Assembly (NCBI GenBank): GCA_018268835.1
Contig: JAFDVU010000020.1
Coordinates: 1 to 56,380, forward strand
Length of the DNA: 56,380 nucleotides
Reading direction: 5' to 3'
Source of the DNA: Acidobacteriota bacterium
Lineage (GTDB): Bacteria; Acidobacteriota; Terriglobia; Bryobacterales; Bryobacteraceae
Each line of letters opens with the position of its first letter. The stretch's first letter is position 1. This document shows, piece after piece, positions 46,266 through 54,227 of the stretch. The position numbers and the translations under genes are program-made. Below the pieces are notes generated by a model. That model was not told the DNA's origin. It did no database searches and saw only the letters and a list, made by a program, of their open reading frames with translations.

Positions 46266-47789
46266 TCACTCCGGCCACGGCGTCACCTTCAATTCCACGT
46301 CCGCCGGTTGTCCCGCCTCCACATGCACCGGCACCGCGACGGACCGCAGGCTGCGCACGAACGCCACATCGGTCAGCGCGGCCGTTTCCGCGCGGTCGAA
46401 GGCGAAGGCGTAGTAATCGCCCGGCCGCAGGCTGCCTACTTCGAAACGCCCGGCGTCGTCGCACTTCACCGTGCGGATGAACTGCCCGTCGAGCAGCGCC
46501 TCGTCCGCCGGCACGATCGCCGCGATGCTCCCGCCGCCCTTCTCCACCGTGCCACGCACGCGCCCGGCGTTCCCGCGATACACGACGCGGAAGGGGATCG
46601 AGCCGTCGGTCAGTTCCACCGGCTTCGCCATGACGTCGCGATCCCCCATCTTCACCGATTCCACGTAGTAGCCCGGTATATAGCCCACTGGAAGGATCAC
46701 GTAGCGCCCGGGCTGCACCTTCGGGAAGCGGATCGAGCCGTCTTGCTCGTGGAAGGCCAGCACCTGGCGTCCTTCGCCGCCCTGCGGGATCAGGTACACG
46801 CCGGTCAGCCTCCGCTTGCCATCGGCGCCCGGCGGATCGGCACGGTCGATGAAGCCGGTCAGGACGAACGGAGCGTAGAGCCGCACCGCGACGCGCTCCA
46901 CGTCGCTTTTGTCCACCGTCACCCGGGCATAACCCTCGCGCCCGGCGCCCGCCGCAGTGAGCCGCCAATCCCCCGCGCGCACCGCCGCGAACCGGAACGT
47001 CCCGTCCGGCGACGTGACCGCGCTTCCCTCGTCCGGTTGCCACTCGTCGTCCGCCCGCAGCTTCACCGAGACTCCGCCCAGCGGATGGCCTTCTTCGTCC
47101 AGCGCCGTGCCCTCCACCTTCCAGACCGGCACCCGCCGCACCCGGATCTCCAGGCCCGATACTTCCGCGCCCGGCCGCGCGGTCACGCGATCGGCCTGCG
47201 CGCGCGCGGTGAATCCGGGGAACCACGTGGGTGCGTCCGCGGTGCCGTCTTTCGCCTTCGGCGCGGGCCGCGCGGCGAGCGCGTACACGCCCGGCGCCAC
47301 CCCGGTGAATTCGAATCGCCCGTCCTGCCCGCTCTTCACCGTGACAGGCCGTCCGCTGCGATACGGATACAACTCCACGGGCATCGCGTCCGCCGGCTGG
47401 CCTTCCGCATCCAGCACGCGCCCGCGAAGCACTGCCGCGCGCCACAACTCCGCGCTCACCCGCACCGCGGCCGCGCCCACGCGGACCACCATGCTGGTGC
47501 TCCCCAGGTAGCCATCGGCATCGAAGTGCGCGGTGTAGTCGCCGGCCGCGAGGCCGGTCACTTTGTAGGAGCCGGAATCGTCCGTGGTCGCGTTTCGTTC
47601 CTGGGTCTGCTGCACGCCGGTGCCGTTGATGCGCACACGCGCGTTCGCGATGGGAGCGTGCGATCCCGCATCCGCCACCTTGCCCTCGATGGTTCCCGCA
47701 TCCTGCCCCCAGGCGGCGGACACGGCGGCCAGAACGGCGCACAGCGTCGCCGCCCTGCCGGCCCGCGCGGGTTTCAGATTCACGGCCAC
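46266..47789 (-). CDS. Secreted protein with multiple carboxypeptidase-regulatory-like domains
   Basis: 507 residues from a GTG at 47787-47789 with a signal peptide (GRAATLCAVLAAVSAAWG). Successive beta-sandwich repeats are visible: GTIEGKVADAGSHAPIANAR with TTDDSGSYKVTGLAAGDYTA; LRGRVLDAEGQPADAMPVEL with DGRFEFTGVAPGVYALAA; KVEGTALDEEGHPLGGVSVK with PDGTFRFAAVRAGDWRLTA; a later DDAGRFEVGSLRPGDYYAFA. Four or five such modules in a row, with no catalytic domain, are typical of acidobacterial cell-surface proteins of unknown function. Divergent from kdsD. Confidence 0.83.
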   Translation of the reverse strand: MAVNLKPARAGRAATLCAVLAAVSAAWGQDAGTIEGKVADAGSHAPIANARVRINGTGVQQTQERNATTDDSGSYKVTGLAAGDYTAHFDADGYLGSTSMVVRVGAAAVRVSAELWRAAVLRGRVLDAEGQPADAMPVELYPYRSGRPVTVKSGQDGRFEFTGVAPGVYALAARPAPKAKDGTADAPTWFPGFTARAQADRVTARPGAEVSGLEIRVRRVPVWKVEGTALDEEGHPLGGVSVKLRADDEWQPDEGSAVTSPDGTFRFAAVRAGDWRLTAAGAGREGYARVTVDKSDVERVAVRLYAPFVLTGFIDRADPPGADGKRRLTGVYLIPQGGEGRQVLAFHEQDGSIRFPKVQPGRYVILPVGYIPGYYVESVKMGDRDVMAKPVELTDGSIPFRVVYRGNAGRVRGTVEKGGGSIAAIVPADEALLDGQFIRTVKCDDAGRFEVGSLRPGDYYAFAFDRAETAALTDVAFVRSLRSVAVPVHVEAGQPADVELKVTPWPE

Positions 47790-47856
47790 CGGCCTGATTG
47801 TATCAGCGCAGCCGGCCGGGCCCCGCCCCGCCGCCGCGTGCGATCATGGAGCTTCC

Positions 47857-48843
47857 ATGTTCCCCGACGGCCCGAAATCCGCCTGGCTCGATGCCGCGCG
47901 CGAGGCGATGCGCATCGAATCCGAAGCCATCGCTCGCGCCGCCGAACGGCTCGGCGAGCCGCTGCTGCGCGCCGTGGAACTGATCCTCGGCCACCCGGGC
48001 AAAGTCGTGGTCACGGGCATCGGCAAGAGCGGACACATCGGCCGCAAGATCGTCGCGACGCTGTGCTCCACCGGCACGGCTTCCGTATTTTTGCACCCCG
48101 CCGAGGCCGCGCACGGCGACCTCGGCATCTATACACCCGGCGACCCCACCATCCTCATCTCGCGCAACGGCGCGTCCAGCGAGTTGCAGGCTCTGGTCCC
48201 CACACTGCGCCAGTTCCGCTCGCCGCTCATCGGCATCCTGGGCAGCACCGCTTCGCCGCTCGCGCAGCAGGTGGACGTGCTGCTGGACGCCACCGTGGAA
48301 CGCGAGGCCGACCCCAACAATCTCGCACCCACCGCGAGCGCGGTCACCGCGCTGGCGCTCGGCCATGCGCTGGCCATCGCATTGATGGGCGCGCGCAACT
48401 TCACCCCCGAGGAGTTCGGCCGGTTCCACCCGGGCGGACAACTCGGGCGTAACCTCAAGCTCAATGTCAGCGACGCGATGCACGCGGGCGACGAGGTCGC
48501 TCTCGTCGCGCCGGAAACCTCGCTCAAGGAAGTGATCATCGCGATGACCCGCCGGCCCATGGGCGCCGCCTGCGTGGTCGCGCCCGATGGAACGCTCGCC
48601 GGGCTGATCACCGACGGCGATCTGCGCCGCACCCTCTCCGCGCACGACGACATACGCACCCTCACCGCAAGCCACGCGATGACCGCGAGGCCCATCACGG
48701 TCGGCCCCGGCGATACGCTCGGTCAGGCACTCGAACTCATGGAGCGCCGCCGCTCGCAGATCTCCGTGCTCCCGGTGATCGACGGCGCCGGCCGCGCTCT
48801 CGGCCTCCTCCGCATCCACGACATCTATCTCGGCACGAAGTAG
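47857..48843 (+). CDS. kdsD: Arabinose-5-phosphate isomerase, KdsD type
   Basis: 328 residues from the ATG at 47857 with GGAG five bases upstream. SIS domain (about 35-170): GKVVVTGIGKSGHIGRKIVA, TASVFLHPAEAAHGDLG, ISRNGASSEL, PTASAVTALALGHALAIALM, FTPEEFGRFHPGGQLG. Two CBS domains follow (about 205-328: VSDAMHAGD..., ASHAMTARPITVGPGDTL). It interconverts ribulose-5-P and arabinose-5-P for KDO in lipopolysaccharide, implying a Gram-negative envelope. A longer frame up to 47584 is antisense to the neighbouring gene. Confidence 0.94.
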   Translation: MFPDGPKSAWLDAAREAMRIESEAIARAAERLGEPLLRAVELILGHPGKVVVTGIGKSGHIGRKIVATLCSTGTASVFLHPAEAAHGDLGIYTPGDPTILISRNGASSELQALVPTLRQFRSPLIGILGSTASPLAQQVDVLLDATVEREADPNNLAPTASAVTALALGHALAIALMGARNFTPEEFGRFHPGGQLGRNLKLNVSDAMHAGDEVALVAPETSLKEVIIAMTRRPMGAACVVAPDGTLAGLITDGDLRRTLSAHDDIRTLTASHAMTARPITVGPGDTLGQALELMERRRSQISVLPVIDGAGRALGLLRIHDIYLGTK

Positions 48844-48856
48844 TAATGTAGAGCGT

Positions 48857-50398
48857 ATGCCGACCCCGCCGATCGACCGCCGCGCGTTCCTCACCGGCAC
48901 CGCGGCCAGCGCCCTGGCGCAGAACGTGGCGCCGCAGCGGCCGAACATCCTGCACATCCAGACCGACCAGCAGCAGTGGGCCACCATCGCGGGACGCTCG
49001 CCCTGCCGCACGCCGAACCTCGACCGCCTCGCGAAGCAGGGGCTGCTGTTCGAGCGCAGCTACACACCCTCGGCGGTCTGCTGTCCGGCGCGCGCCATGC
49101 TGCTGAGCGGCGCCTTCCACTGGCACAACGGCGTCTACAATCAGGTGCATTCGCCGCCTTCGGTGCATCGCGATCTCAACCCGGACGTCGTGCTCTATTC
49201 GCAGCGCCTGCGCGACGCGGGCTATCGGCTCGGTTACACCGGCAAGTGGCACGCGAGCTACGTGCGATCTCCGCTCGATTTCGGCTATCACGAAGTCGCC
49301 GGGATCAACGGCTGCGATCCCGCCATCCTCAGAAACGTCGACCTCAACCCCGACCGCGTGCCGCGCAACGGCTCGCTGCGCACCATCCGCACCCGCATGA
49401 TGCAGTGGCCGGGGTCGGAGCCCTTCGTCATGTGGGGCCATCGCGAAGGAGGCGTCGAGGCCACCCCCGAATGGCGCCTCGCCGAGCAGGCCATCCGCAT
49501 GATGGGCCGGTTTGCAAAGGGCACGCAGCCGTGGCACCTGGAAGTCCAGTTCACGCAGCCGCACGATCCCTACATGCCGCTCAAGCAGTACCTGGACCGC
49601 TACGACCCTCGGGCGATTCCCGTCCCGGCCAGTTTCGCCGACACCTTCGCCGGCAAGCCCGGCTTCCACCGGCGCGAAAGCGAGACCTGGGGCGCGATCA
49701 CCGAAGACGACGTTCGCAACAGCCGCGCGCACTACTACGCCTACATGGAGCAGGTGGACGAGCAGATCGGCCGCGTCCTGGACGCGCTCGAGAAAACCGG
49801 CCAGGCGGATCGCACGCTGGTCGCGTTCACCACCGATCACGGCGATTGCGCCGGCGCCCACCGCATGTGGATCAAGGGCTGGATTCCTTACGAAGAGTGC
49901 TACCGCGTCCCTCTGATCGTGCGCTGGCCGGGACACACCACCGCGGGATCCACCACTTCGCGCCTGGTCCAGACGCACGACCTGGCCCACACCTACGCCG
50001 CCGCCGCCGGCGCGAAGCCGATGCCGTTTGCCGACGGCGCCGCGCTGCAGCCGCTGTTCGCCGACCCGCGCGGCGCCGCGTGGCAGGACCACATCCTCTG
50101 CGCCTATTACGGCGGCGAGTACCTGTACACGCAACGCATCGCGATCACCGATCGCTTCAAGTACGTATTCAACGGCTTCGATTACGACGAACTCTACGAC
50201 CTCGAACGCGATCCGGGCGAGATCCACAACGTGGTCGCCGATCCAGCCTACGCGCGCTACACCGGCGATATGCGGGCGAGGCTCTACGAACTGATGGCGC
50301 GCTACCACGATCCCTACGGCGACGCGCCGGAGCCTCCCGCGCACGCCGACCGCTATTGCGCCGCGCGGTACCTGCCGCGCGGGAAGCGGCTGGGCTAA
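48857..50398 (+). CDS. TAT-exported sulfatase (CCPAR type)
   Basis: 513 residues. TAT signal (DRRAFLTGTAASALAQNVAP), first strand RPNILHIQTDQQQWATIAG, TPNLDRLAKQGLLFERSYTP and the formylglycine motif C75-C-P-A-R79, in which a Cys and Ala replace the common x and Ser positions. Later, GYTGKWHASYV, QPHDPYMP, FTTDHGDCAGAHRMWIKGW and ELYDLERDPGEIHN. A hydrolase of sulfate or phosphonate esters needing a maturase. Starts 13 bp after kdsD on the same strand. Unlike the two sulfatases near the window start, it has no receptor beside it. Confidence 0.92.
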   Translation: MPTPPIDRRAFLTGTAASALAQNVAPQRPNILHIQTDQQQWATIAGRSPCRTPNLDRLAKQGLLFERSYTPSAVCCPARAMLLSGAFHWHNGVYNQVHSPPSVHRDLNPDVVLYSQRLRDAGYRLGYTGKWHASYVRSPLDFGYHEVAGINGCDPAILRNVDLNPDRVPRNGSLRTIRTRMMQWPGSEPFVMWGHREGGVEATPEWRLAEQAIRMMGRFAKGTQPWHLEVQFTQPHDPYMPLKQYLDRYDPRAIPVPASFADTFAGKPGFHRRESETWGAITEDDVRNSRAHYYAYMEQVDEQIGRVLDALEKTGQADRTLVAFTTDHGDCAGAHRMWIKGWIPYEECYRVPLIVRWPGHTTAGSTTSRLVQTHDLAHTYAAAAGAKPMPFADGAALQPLFADPRGAAWQDHILCAYYGGEYLYTQRIAITDRFKYVFNGFDYDELYDLERDPGEIHNVVADPAYARYTGDMRARLYELMARYHDPYGDAPEPPAHADRYCAARYLPRGKRLG

Positions 50399-50413
50399 AC
50401 GAATGGCGCCGCC

Positions 50414-50971
50414 TCACTGGCAAGTGCGTCTGGCCGGAACATCCCAGCAGAAGCTGCCTCCGCCAGGGCCGTAATTCGTGATCGAGATTCGCCCGTACGT
50501 AAAGGCCACCGTTTCGGCCGCCTCCGAAGCCGGCCCGGCGTCTGCCAACTGATAGGAGCTCACCGTCACCTCACTTAGGACGATGGTCAACAGTCGGATC
50601 TTGTTGCTGTTGGACACCGTGAGGGTTAGGGTCGATAGGTGGGTTCCCGCCACGGAGCCGCCAAACAGGGCGGGGCTGCAGGAATCGAAGGCTTTCACCA
50701 CCTGAAGTGGCGCCAGGTTGGCTGCACCGTAGGCTGCTCCGGCAGTCAACCGCGGGTTGCTGACGCTCTGCGATCCCACGGACCAGGAAACCACCGCGAA
50801 CATGTTGGTTCCAGCGGCAGTCGAACAGTTCAAGGAAGACACTTGCACGACATTGGAATTGCCGGAAGTGGCGGATTGGCTGTAAGCGGGATTGGCAAGG
50901 AGCATCCCAGCGGCGATGCAGCACACCAGGATCGCTGCGCGGCGCACGGTATGGAAGGTTACGTTTGTCAT
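50414..50971 (-). CDS. Hcp-family protein with a Sec signal peptide
   Basis: 185 residues from the ATG at 50969-50971 (a GTG at 50983 would add four). A signal peptide (RRAAILVCCIAAGMLLANPAYS) precedes a domain whose strand order follows the type VI secretion tube protein Hcp: VVSWSVGSQSVSNP, NLAPLQVVKAFDSCSPALFG, THLSTLTLTVSN, RLLTIVLSEVTVSSYQLA, ETVAFTYGRISITNY and a final FCWDV. Canonical Hcp has no signal peptide, so this one would be exported and not polymerise in the cytoplasm. No other T6SS gene is in the window. Confidence 0.68.
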   Translation of the reverse strand: MTNVTFHTVRRAAILVCCIAAGMLLANPAYSQSATSGNSNVVQVSSLNCSTAAGTNMFAVVSWSVGSQSVSNPRLTAGAAYGAANLAPLQVVKAFDSCSPALFGGSVAGTHLSTLTLTVSNSNKIRLLTIVLSEVTVSSYQLADAGPASEAAETVAFTYGRISITNYGPGGGSFCWDVPARRTCQ

Positions 50972-51087
50972 GCTCCACCTCACCTCACGCGAGGCTTCGC
51001 CACTCGAGGCTCTCGTAGCGCGGCCTCGCCCGATGTGAGTCTACGCCATGCCGAAGCCGGGTTCAACGGTTAGTAACGATAAAAAGG

Positions 51088-51116
51088 TCTGAAACACTGT
51101 AATTTGGATGTACAAT
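51088..51116 (+). promoter_or_regulatory. Possible promoter of the CoA-transferase gene
   Basis: TACAAT (51111-51116) lies 131 bases before the ATG at 51248 with a weak -35 match (tctgaa, 51088-51093) 17 bases upstream. The rest of 50984-51247 holds no gene that I can see. Confidence 0.35.
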
Positions 51117-51247
51117 CGAGTCGGCTGAGAATCTCCAGACGAACCCTGGTTGAAGTGTCCTTTGGAAGAGGTTGAGCCGGTCCAAACCGCGGCCGCGTAA
51201 CCTCGAGGTCCTGAAGCGGTCGCGGGGACCTTGAAAGGCGGACAATC

Positions 51248-52756
51248 ATGGGAGCCTCCACCCTGACTAAACTCACGGCGGCGGAAGCGGCCGCCCTCAT
51301 ACAGAATGGCCATACCGTTGGGTTCAGCGGATTTACCTCCGCGGGTGCGGCCAAAGCCGTGCCACTCGCTCTCGCCGAACGTGCCAAGGCGGAACACCAG
51401 GCCGGACGCGAATTCCGCATCGGCGTCATGACCGGCGCCTCCACCGGACCTTCCCTGGATGGAGCGCTGGCGGCTGCCGATGCGATCAGCTTTCGTACTC
51501 CGTACCAAAGCGAACCCGCACTGCGTGCGCTCATCAACGACGGCAAAGTACAGTTCTTCGACATGCACCTCTCGGCCATGGCGCAAGAAATCCGCTGCGG
51601 CCATTTGGGCACCGTGCACTGCGCGGTCGTCGAAGCCTGCGACATCACTGACGGCGGCGGCATCGTCCTGACCGACTCGGTGGGCGCCAGCCCGACCTTC
51701 TGCCGAATGGCCGAGAAGGTCATCGTGGAACTCAACCGGCGCCACCCTCCCACGCTTTTCGGGATGCACGACATCTACGAACCCGCCGACCCGCCCTACC
51801 GCCGGGAGATCCCGGTCTATTCCGTCTCGGACCGGATCGGTTCCCCTCTCATCAGCGTCAGCCCGTCGAAAATCGCTGGCGTCGTGGAAGTGGAGATGTA
51901 CGACGACCCGGTGGAATTCACTCCTTCGACTCCGGTCACCGAGCAGATCGGCATGAACGTGGCCGAATTCCTGGCGCGGGAAGTCGATCGGGGCCGCATA
52001 CCCAAACGCTTTCTCCCCCTGCAGGCGGGCGTCGGCAACGTCTCCAACTCCGTGATGGCGGCGATCGGCCGGCATGACGATATACGGCCCTTCCAGATGT
52101 ACACCGAGGTACTGCAGGACTCCGTATTGCAGCTCATCATGCAGGGCCGCATCACCTTCGCCTCCGCCTGCGCACTCACATTGAGCCGGCGGATGCAGGA
52201 CGTGCTCTACGGCAATCCGGACTTCTTCCGGCCGCGCATCGTGCTGCGGCCCCAGGAGATCACCAACAGCGCCGAAATCGTGCGGCGGCTGGGCATCATC
52301 TCCATCAATACCGCGCTCGAAGCGGACTTCTTCGGCAACGTAAATTCCACGCACGTCATGGGACGGAACATGATGAACGGCATCGGCGGTTCGGGCGACT
52401 TCACCCGCAACGCGTTCCTGTCGATTTTCGTCTGCCCTTCCACGGCCAAGAAGGGCGTGATCAGCAGCATCGTCCCGCTGGTGAGCCACCAGGACCACAG
52501 CGAGCATTCGGTGCAGATCATCGCCACCGAACAGGGCGTGGCCGACCTGCGCGGCCTGTCACCGGCCGAACGCGCCCGCCGCATCATCGACACCTGCGCC
52601 CACCCGGACTACCGCGACGACCTGCGTGCGCAGTTGGAGAGCATGAAAGGCGGCCACGAGCCGTTGTCGCTGGAGTCCGCGTTCGCGTTCCACCACCGGT
52701 TCCGCGAGACCGGCACGATGCGCGCCAACGCGCGTCTCCACGCGCTGACGGCGTAA
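51248..52756 (+). CDS. Acetyl-CoA hydrolase/transferase family (succinate CoA-transferase-like)
   Basis: 502 residues, full length for family I CoA-transferases of the Cat1/ScpC group. VGFSGFTSAGAAKAVPLALA, VMTGASTGPSLDGALA, VEACDITDGGGIVLTDSVGA, QAGVGNVSNSVMAAIG with the active-site region preceding MYTEVLQDSVLQLI, HVMGRNMMNGIGGSGDFTRN, and the C-terminal IIATEQGVADLRGLSPAERA. It exchanges CoA between acetate, propionate or succinate. Ribosome site is weak (aaaggcggacaatc). It leads a row of plus-strand genes. Confidence 0.92.
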   Translation: MGASTLTKLTAAEAAALIQNGHTVGFSGFTSAGAAKAVPLALAERAKAEHQAGREFRIGVMTGASTGPSLDGALAAADAISFRTPYQSEPALRALINDGKVQFFDMHLSAMAQEIRCGHLGTVHCAVVEACDITDGGGIVLTDSVGASPTFCRMAEKVIVELNRRHPPTLFGMHDIYEPADPPYRREIPVYSVSDRIGSPLISVSPSKIAGVVEVEMYDDPVEFTPSTPVTEQIGMNVAEFLAREVDRGRIPKRFLPLQAGVGNVSNSVMAAIGRHDDIRPFQMYTEVLQDSVLQLIMQGRITFASACALTLSRRMQDVLYGNPDFFRPRIVLRPQEITNSAEIVRRLGIISINTALEADFFGNVNSTHVMGRNMMNGIGGSGDFTRNAFLSIFVCPSTAKKGVISSIVPLVSHQDHSEHSVQIIATEQGVADLRGLSPAERARRIIDTCAHPDYRDDLRAQLESMKGGHEPLSLESAFAFHHRFRETGTMRANARLHALTA

Positions 52757-52779
52757 CAGGGACCAGGCACCACGCGGTA

Positions 52780-53382
52780 ATGGAGGACGCCATGAGTTCC
52801 TCTTCAAGTAAGTTCGCACCGGAAATCTGGGACAGCGAGCATTGGCTGTCTCCCACCGCACTGCTCGCGGAGCTCGATGTTTGCCCCGGGATGACCGTCG
52901 GCGAGATCGCGGCCGGGATAGCGTTTTACACGCTCCCGATCGGCCGCCGCGTCTGGCCCGCCGGCAGGGTGTTCGCCGTGGAGTGGAGGCCATGGCGGAT
53001 CGATCACCTTCGGACCCGGCTGAGTGGCTCCGGCGCTCCGGATAACGTCGGCCTGGTTATGGGGCGGCCCGCGGACACGCATCTCGCGGGAGCGTGCTGC
53101 GATCTCGTCATATTCGCCGATATCTGGCACGAACTCGACAACCGCGACGCGGCGCTCGACGAAGCACGCCGCATTCTGCGTCCCGAGGGCCGCCTCGCGA
53201 TTCTCAATTGGCGTCCGGATGCGCTCTGTCCCCCGGGACCGCCGCTTGAGCATCGCGCGTCCATGCGCGCCACCCTTTGTGCGGTGGAGATGAAATCCTG
53301 GACCCTGGTCAAGGCCGACCTGACCGGTCACGATGGATACCTGCTCGTCGTCGAGACGGCGGACGAGAGCGTGCAGTCCTGA
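52780..53382 (+). CDS. Class I SAM-dependent methyltransferase
   Basis: 200 residues. PEIWDSEHWLSPTALLAELDV then VGEIAAGIAFYTLPIGRRVWPAGRVFAVEW corresponds to the SAM-binding region, though motif I reads E-I-A-A-G-I rather than the classical G-x-G-x-G. CCDLVIFADIWHELDNRDAALDEARRILRPEGRLAILNW is a typical Methyltransf_11-like core. Substrate unknown. An internal ATG (52792) could also start translation. 23 bp after the CoA-transferase. Confidence 0.78.
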   Translation: MEDAMSSSSSKFAPEIWDSEHWLSPTALLAELDVCPGMTVGEIAAGIAFYTLPIGRRVWPAGRVFAVEWRPWRIDHLRTRLSGSGAPDNVGLVMGRPADTHLAGACCDLVIFADIWHELDNRDAALDEARRILRPEGRLAILNWRPDALCPPGPPLEHRASMRATLCAVEMKSWTLVKADLTGHDGYLLVVETADESVQS

Positions 53383-53415
53383 ACGCGGGGGGCGAACCGG
53401 CGATACAATCCGCGT

Positions 53416-54213
53416 ATGCCAAGTCCCCTTGCCGCCATCACCGGCGCCTCCTCCGGAATTGGAGCGGAGTTCGCCCGCCAGTTGGCGGCCGCCGGCCACG
53501 ACCTGCTGCTCATCGCCCGCAGGCGCCCGAGGCTGGAAGAATTGGCCGCCGAACTCGCGCGCGCCCACGGCGTGCAGGCCGGGGTGCTGGAGGCCGATCT
53601 GAGCCTGACGGAGGACATCGACCGCGTGGCCGACCGTTTGGCTGCGGAGCCGCGGCTCACTCTGCTGGTGAATAATGCCGGCTTCGGCACCAAGGGCCGG
53701 CTCTGGCAGACCGCCGTCGAAGACCAGGCGCGGATGCATCGCGTGCACATGGACGCCACCATGCGGCTGACGCACGCCGCTCTGCGCGGGATGGTGGAAC
53801 GCAACCGGGGGGGCGTGATCAACGTATCCTCCGTCGCGGGGTTCGCGCGCAGCCAGTCCAACGTAAGCTACTGCGCCACCAAGGCGTGGATCAACGCCTT
53901 CACCGAAGGCGTGCACCTGGAACTGCGCGGGGCGGGATCGCAGGTACGGGTCCAGGCGCTGTGTCCCGGATTCACCTATAGCGAGTTCCACGACGTAATG
54001 GGGATGGACCGCAACGTCATCCCGAAATGGCTGTGGCGCAGCGCGGAGTACGTGGTGCGCGATTCGCTCGGCGGTCTGCGCGCCGGCAAGTTGTTTGTGG
54101 TGCCGGGCTGGCCATACAAACTACTTGTGGCGGTGCTGACCAAACTGCCCATCGGGCTACGGGTACGGCTGGAGGGCGCCTCCCCGCATACCCGGGGCCG
54201 GCTGGAACCCTGA
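53416..54213 (+). CDS. Short-chain dehydrogenase/reductase
   Basis: 265 residues. NAD(P)-binding TGASSGIGAEFARQLAAAGH, NNAG at about residue 88, Ser of INVSSVAGF and the catalytic YCATK (about 157-161) are intact. The C-terminal end (KLPIGLRVRLEGASPHTRGR) fits the DltE-like subgroup, and PKWLWRSAEYVVRD is typical of it. Arg residues in IARRRPR after the second strand suggest NADPH preference. Substrate cannot be told. 33 bp after the methyltransferase. Confidence 0.9.
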   Translation: MPSPLAAITGASSGIGAEFARQLAAAGHDLLLIARRRPRLEELAAELARAHGVQAGVLEADLSLTEDIDRVADRLAAEPRLTLLVNNAGFGTKGRLWQTAVEDQARMHRVHMDATMRLTHAALRGMVERNRGGVINVSSVAGFARSQSNVSYCATKAWINAFTEGVHLELRGAGSQVRVQALCPGFTYSEFHDVMGMDRNVIPKWLWRSAEYVVRDSLGGLRAGKLFVVPGWPYKLLVAVLTKLPIGLRVRLEGASPHTRGRLEP

Positions 54214-54227
54214 GAGGTGCACCTTCG

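Noticed and set aside
45906..48452. An 848-codon plus-strand open frame
   Set aside because: Shadow frame across pyrF, the regulatory-domain gene and kdsD; His/Arg/Pro-rich composition typical of GC-rich antisense frames.
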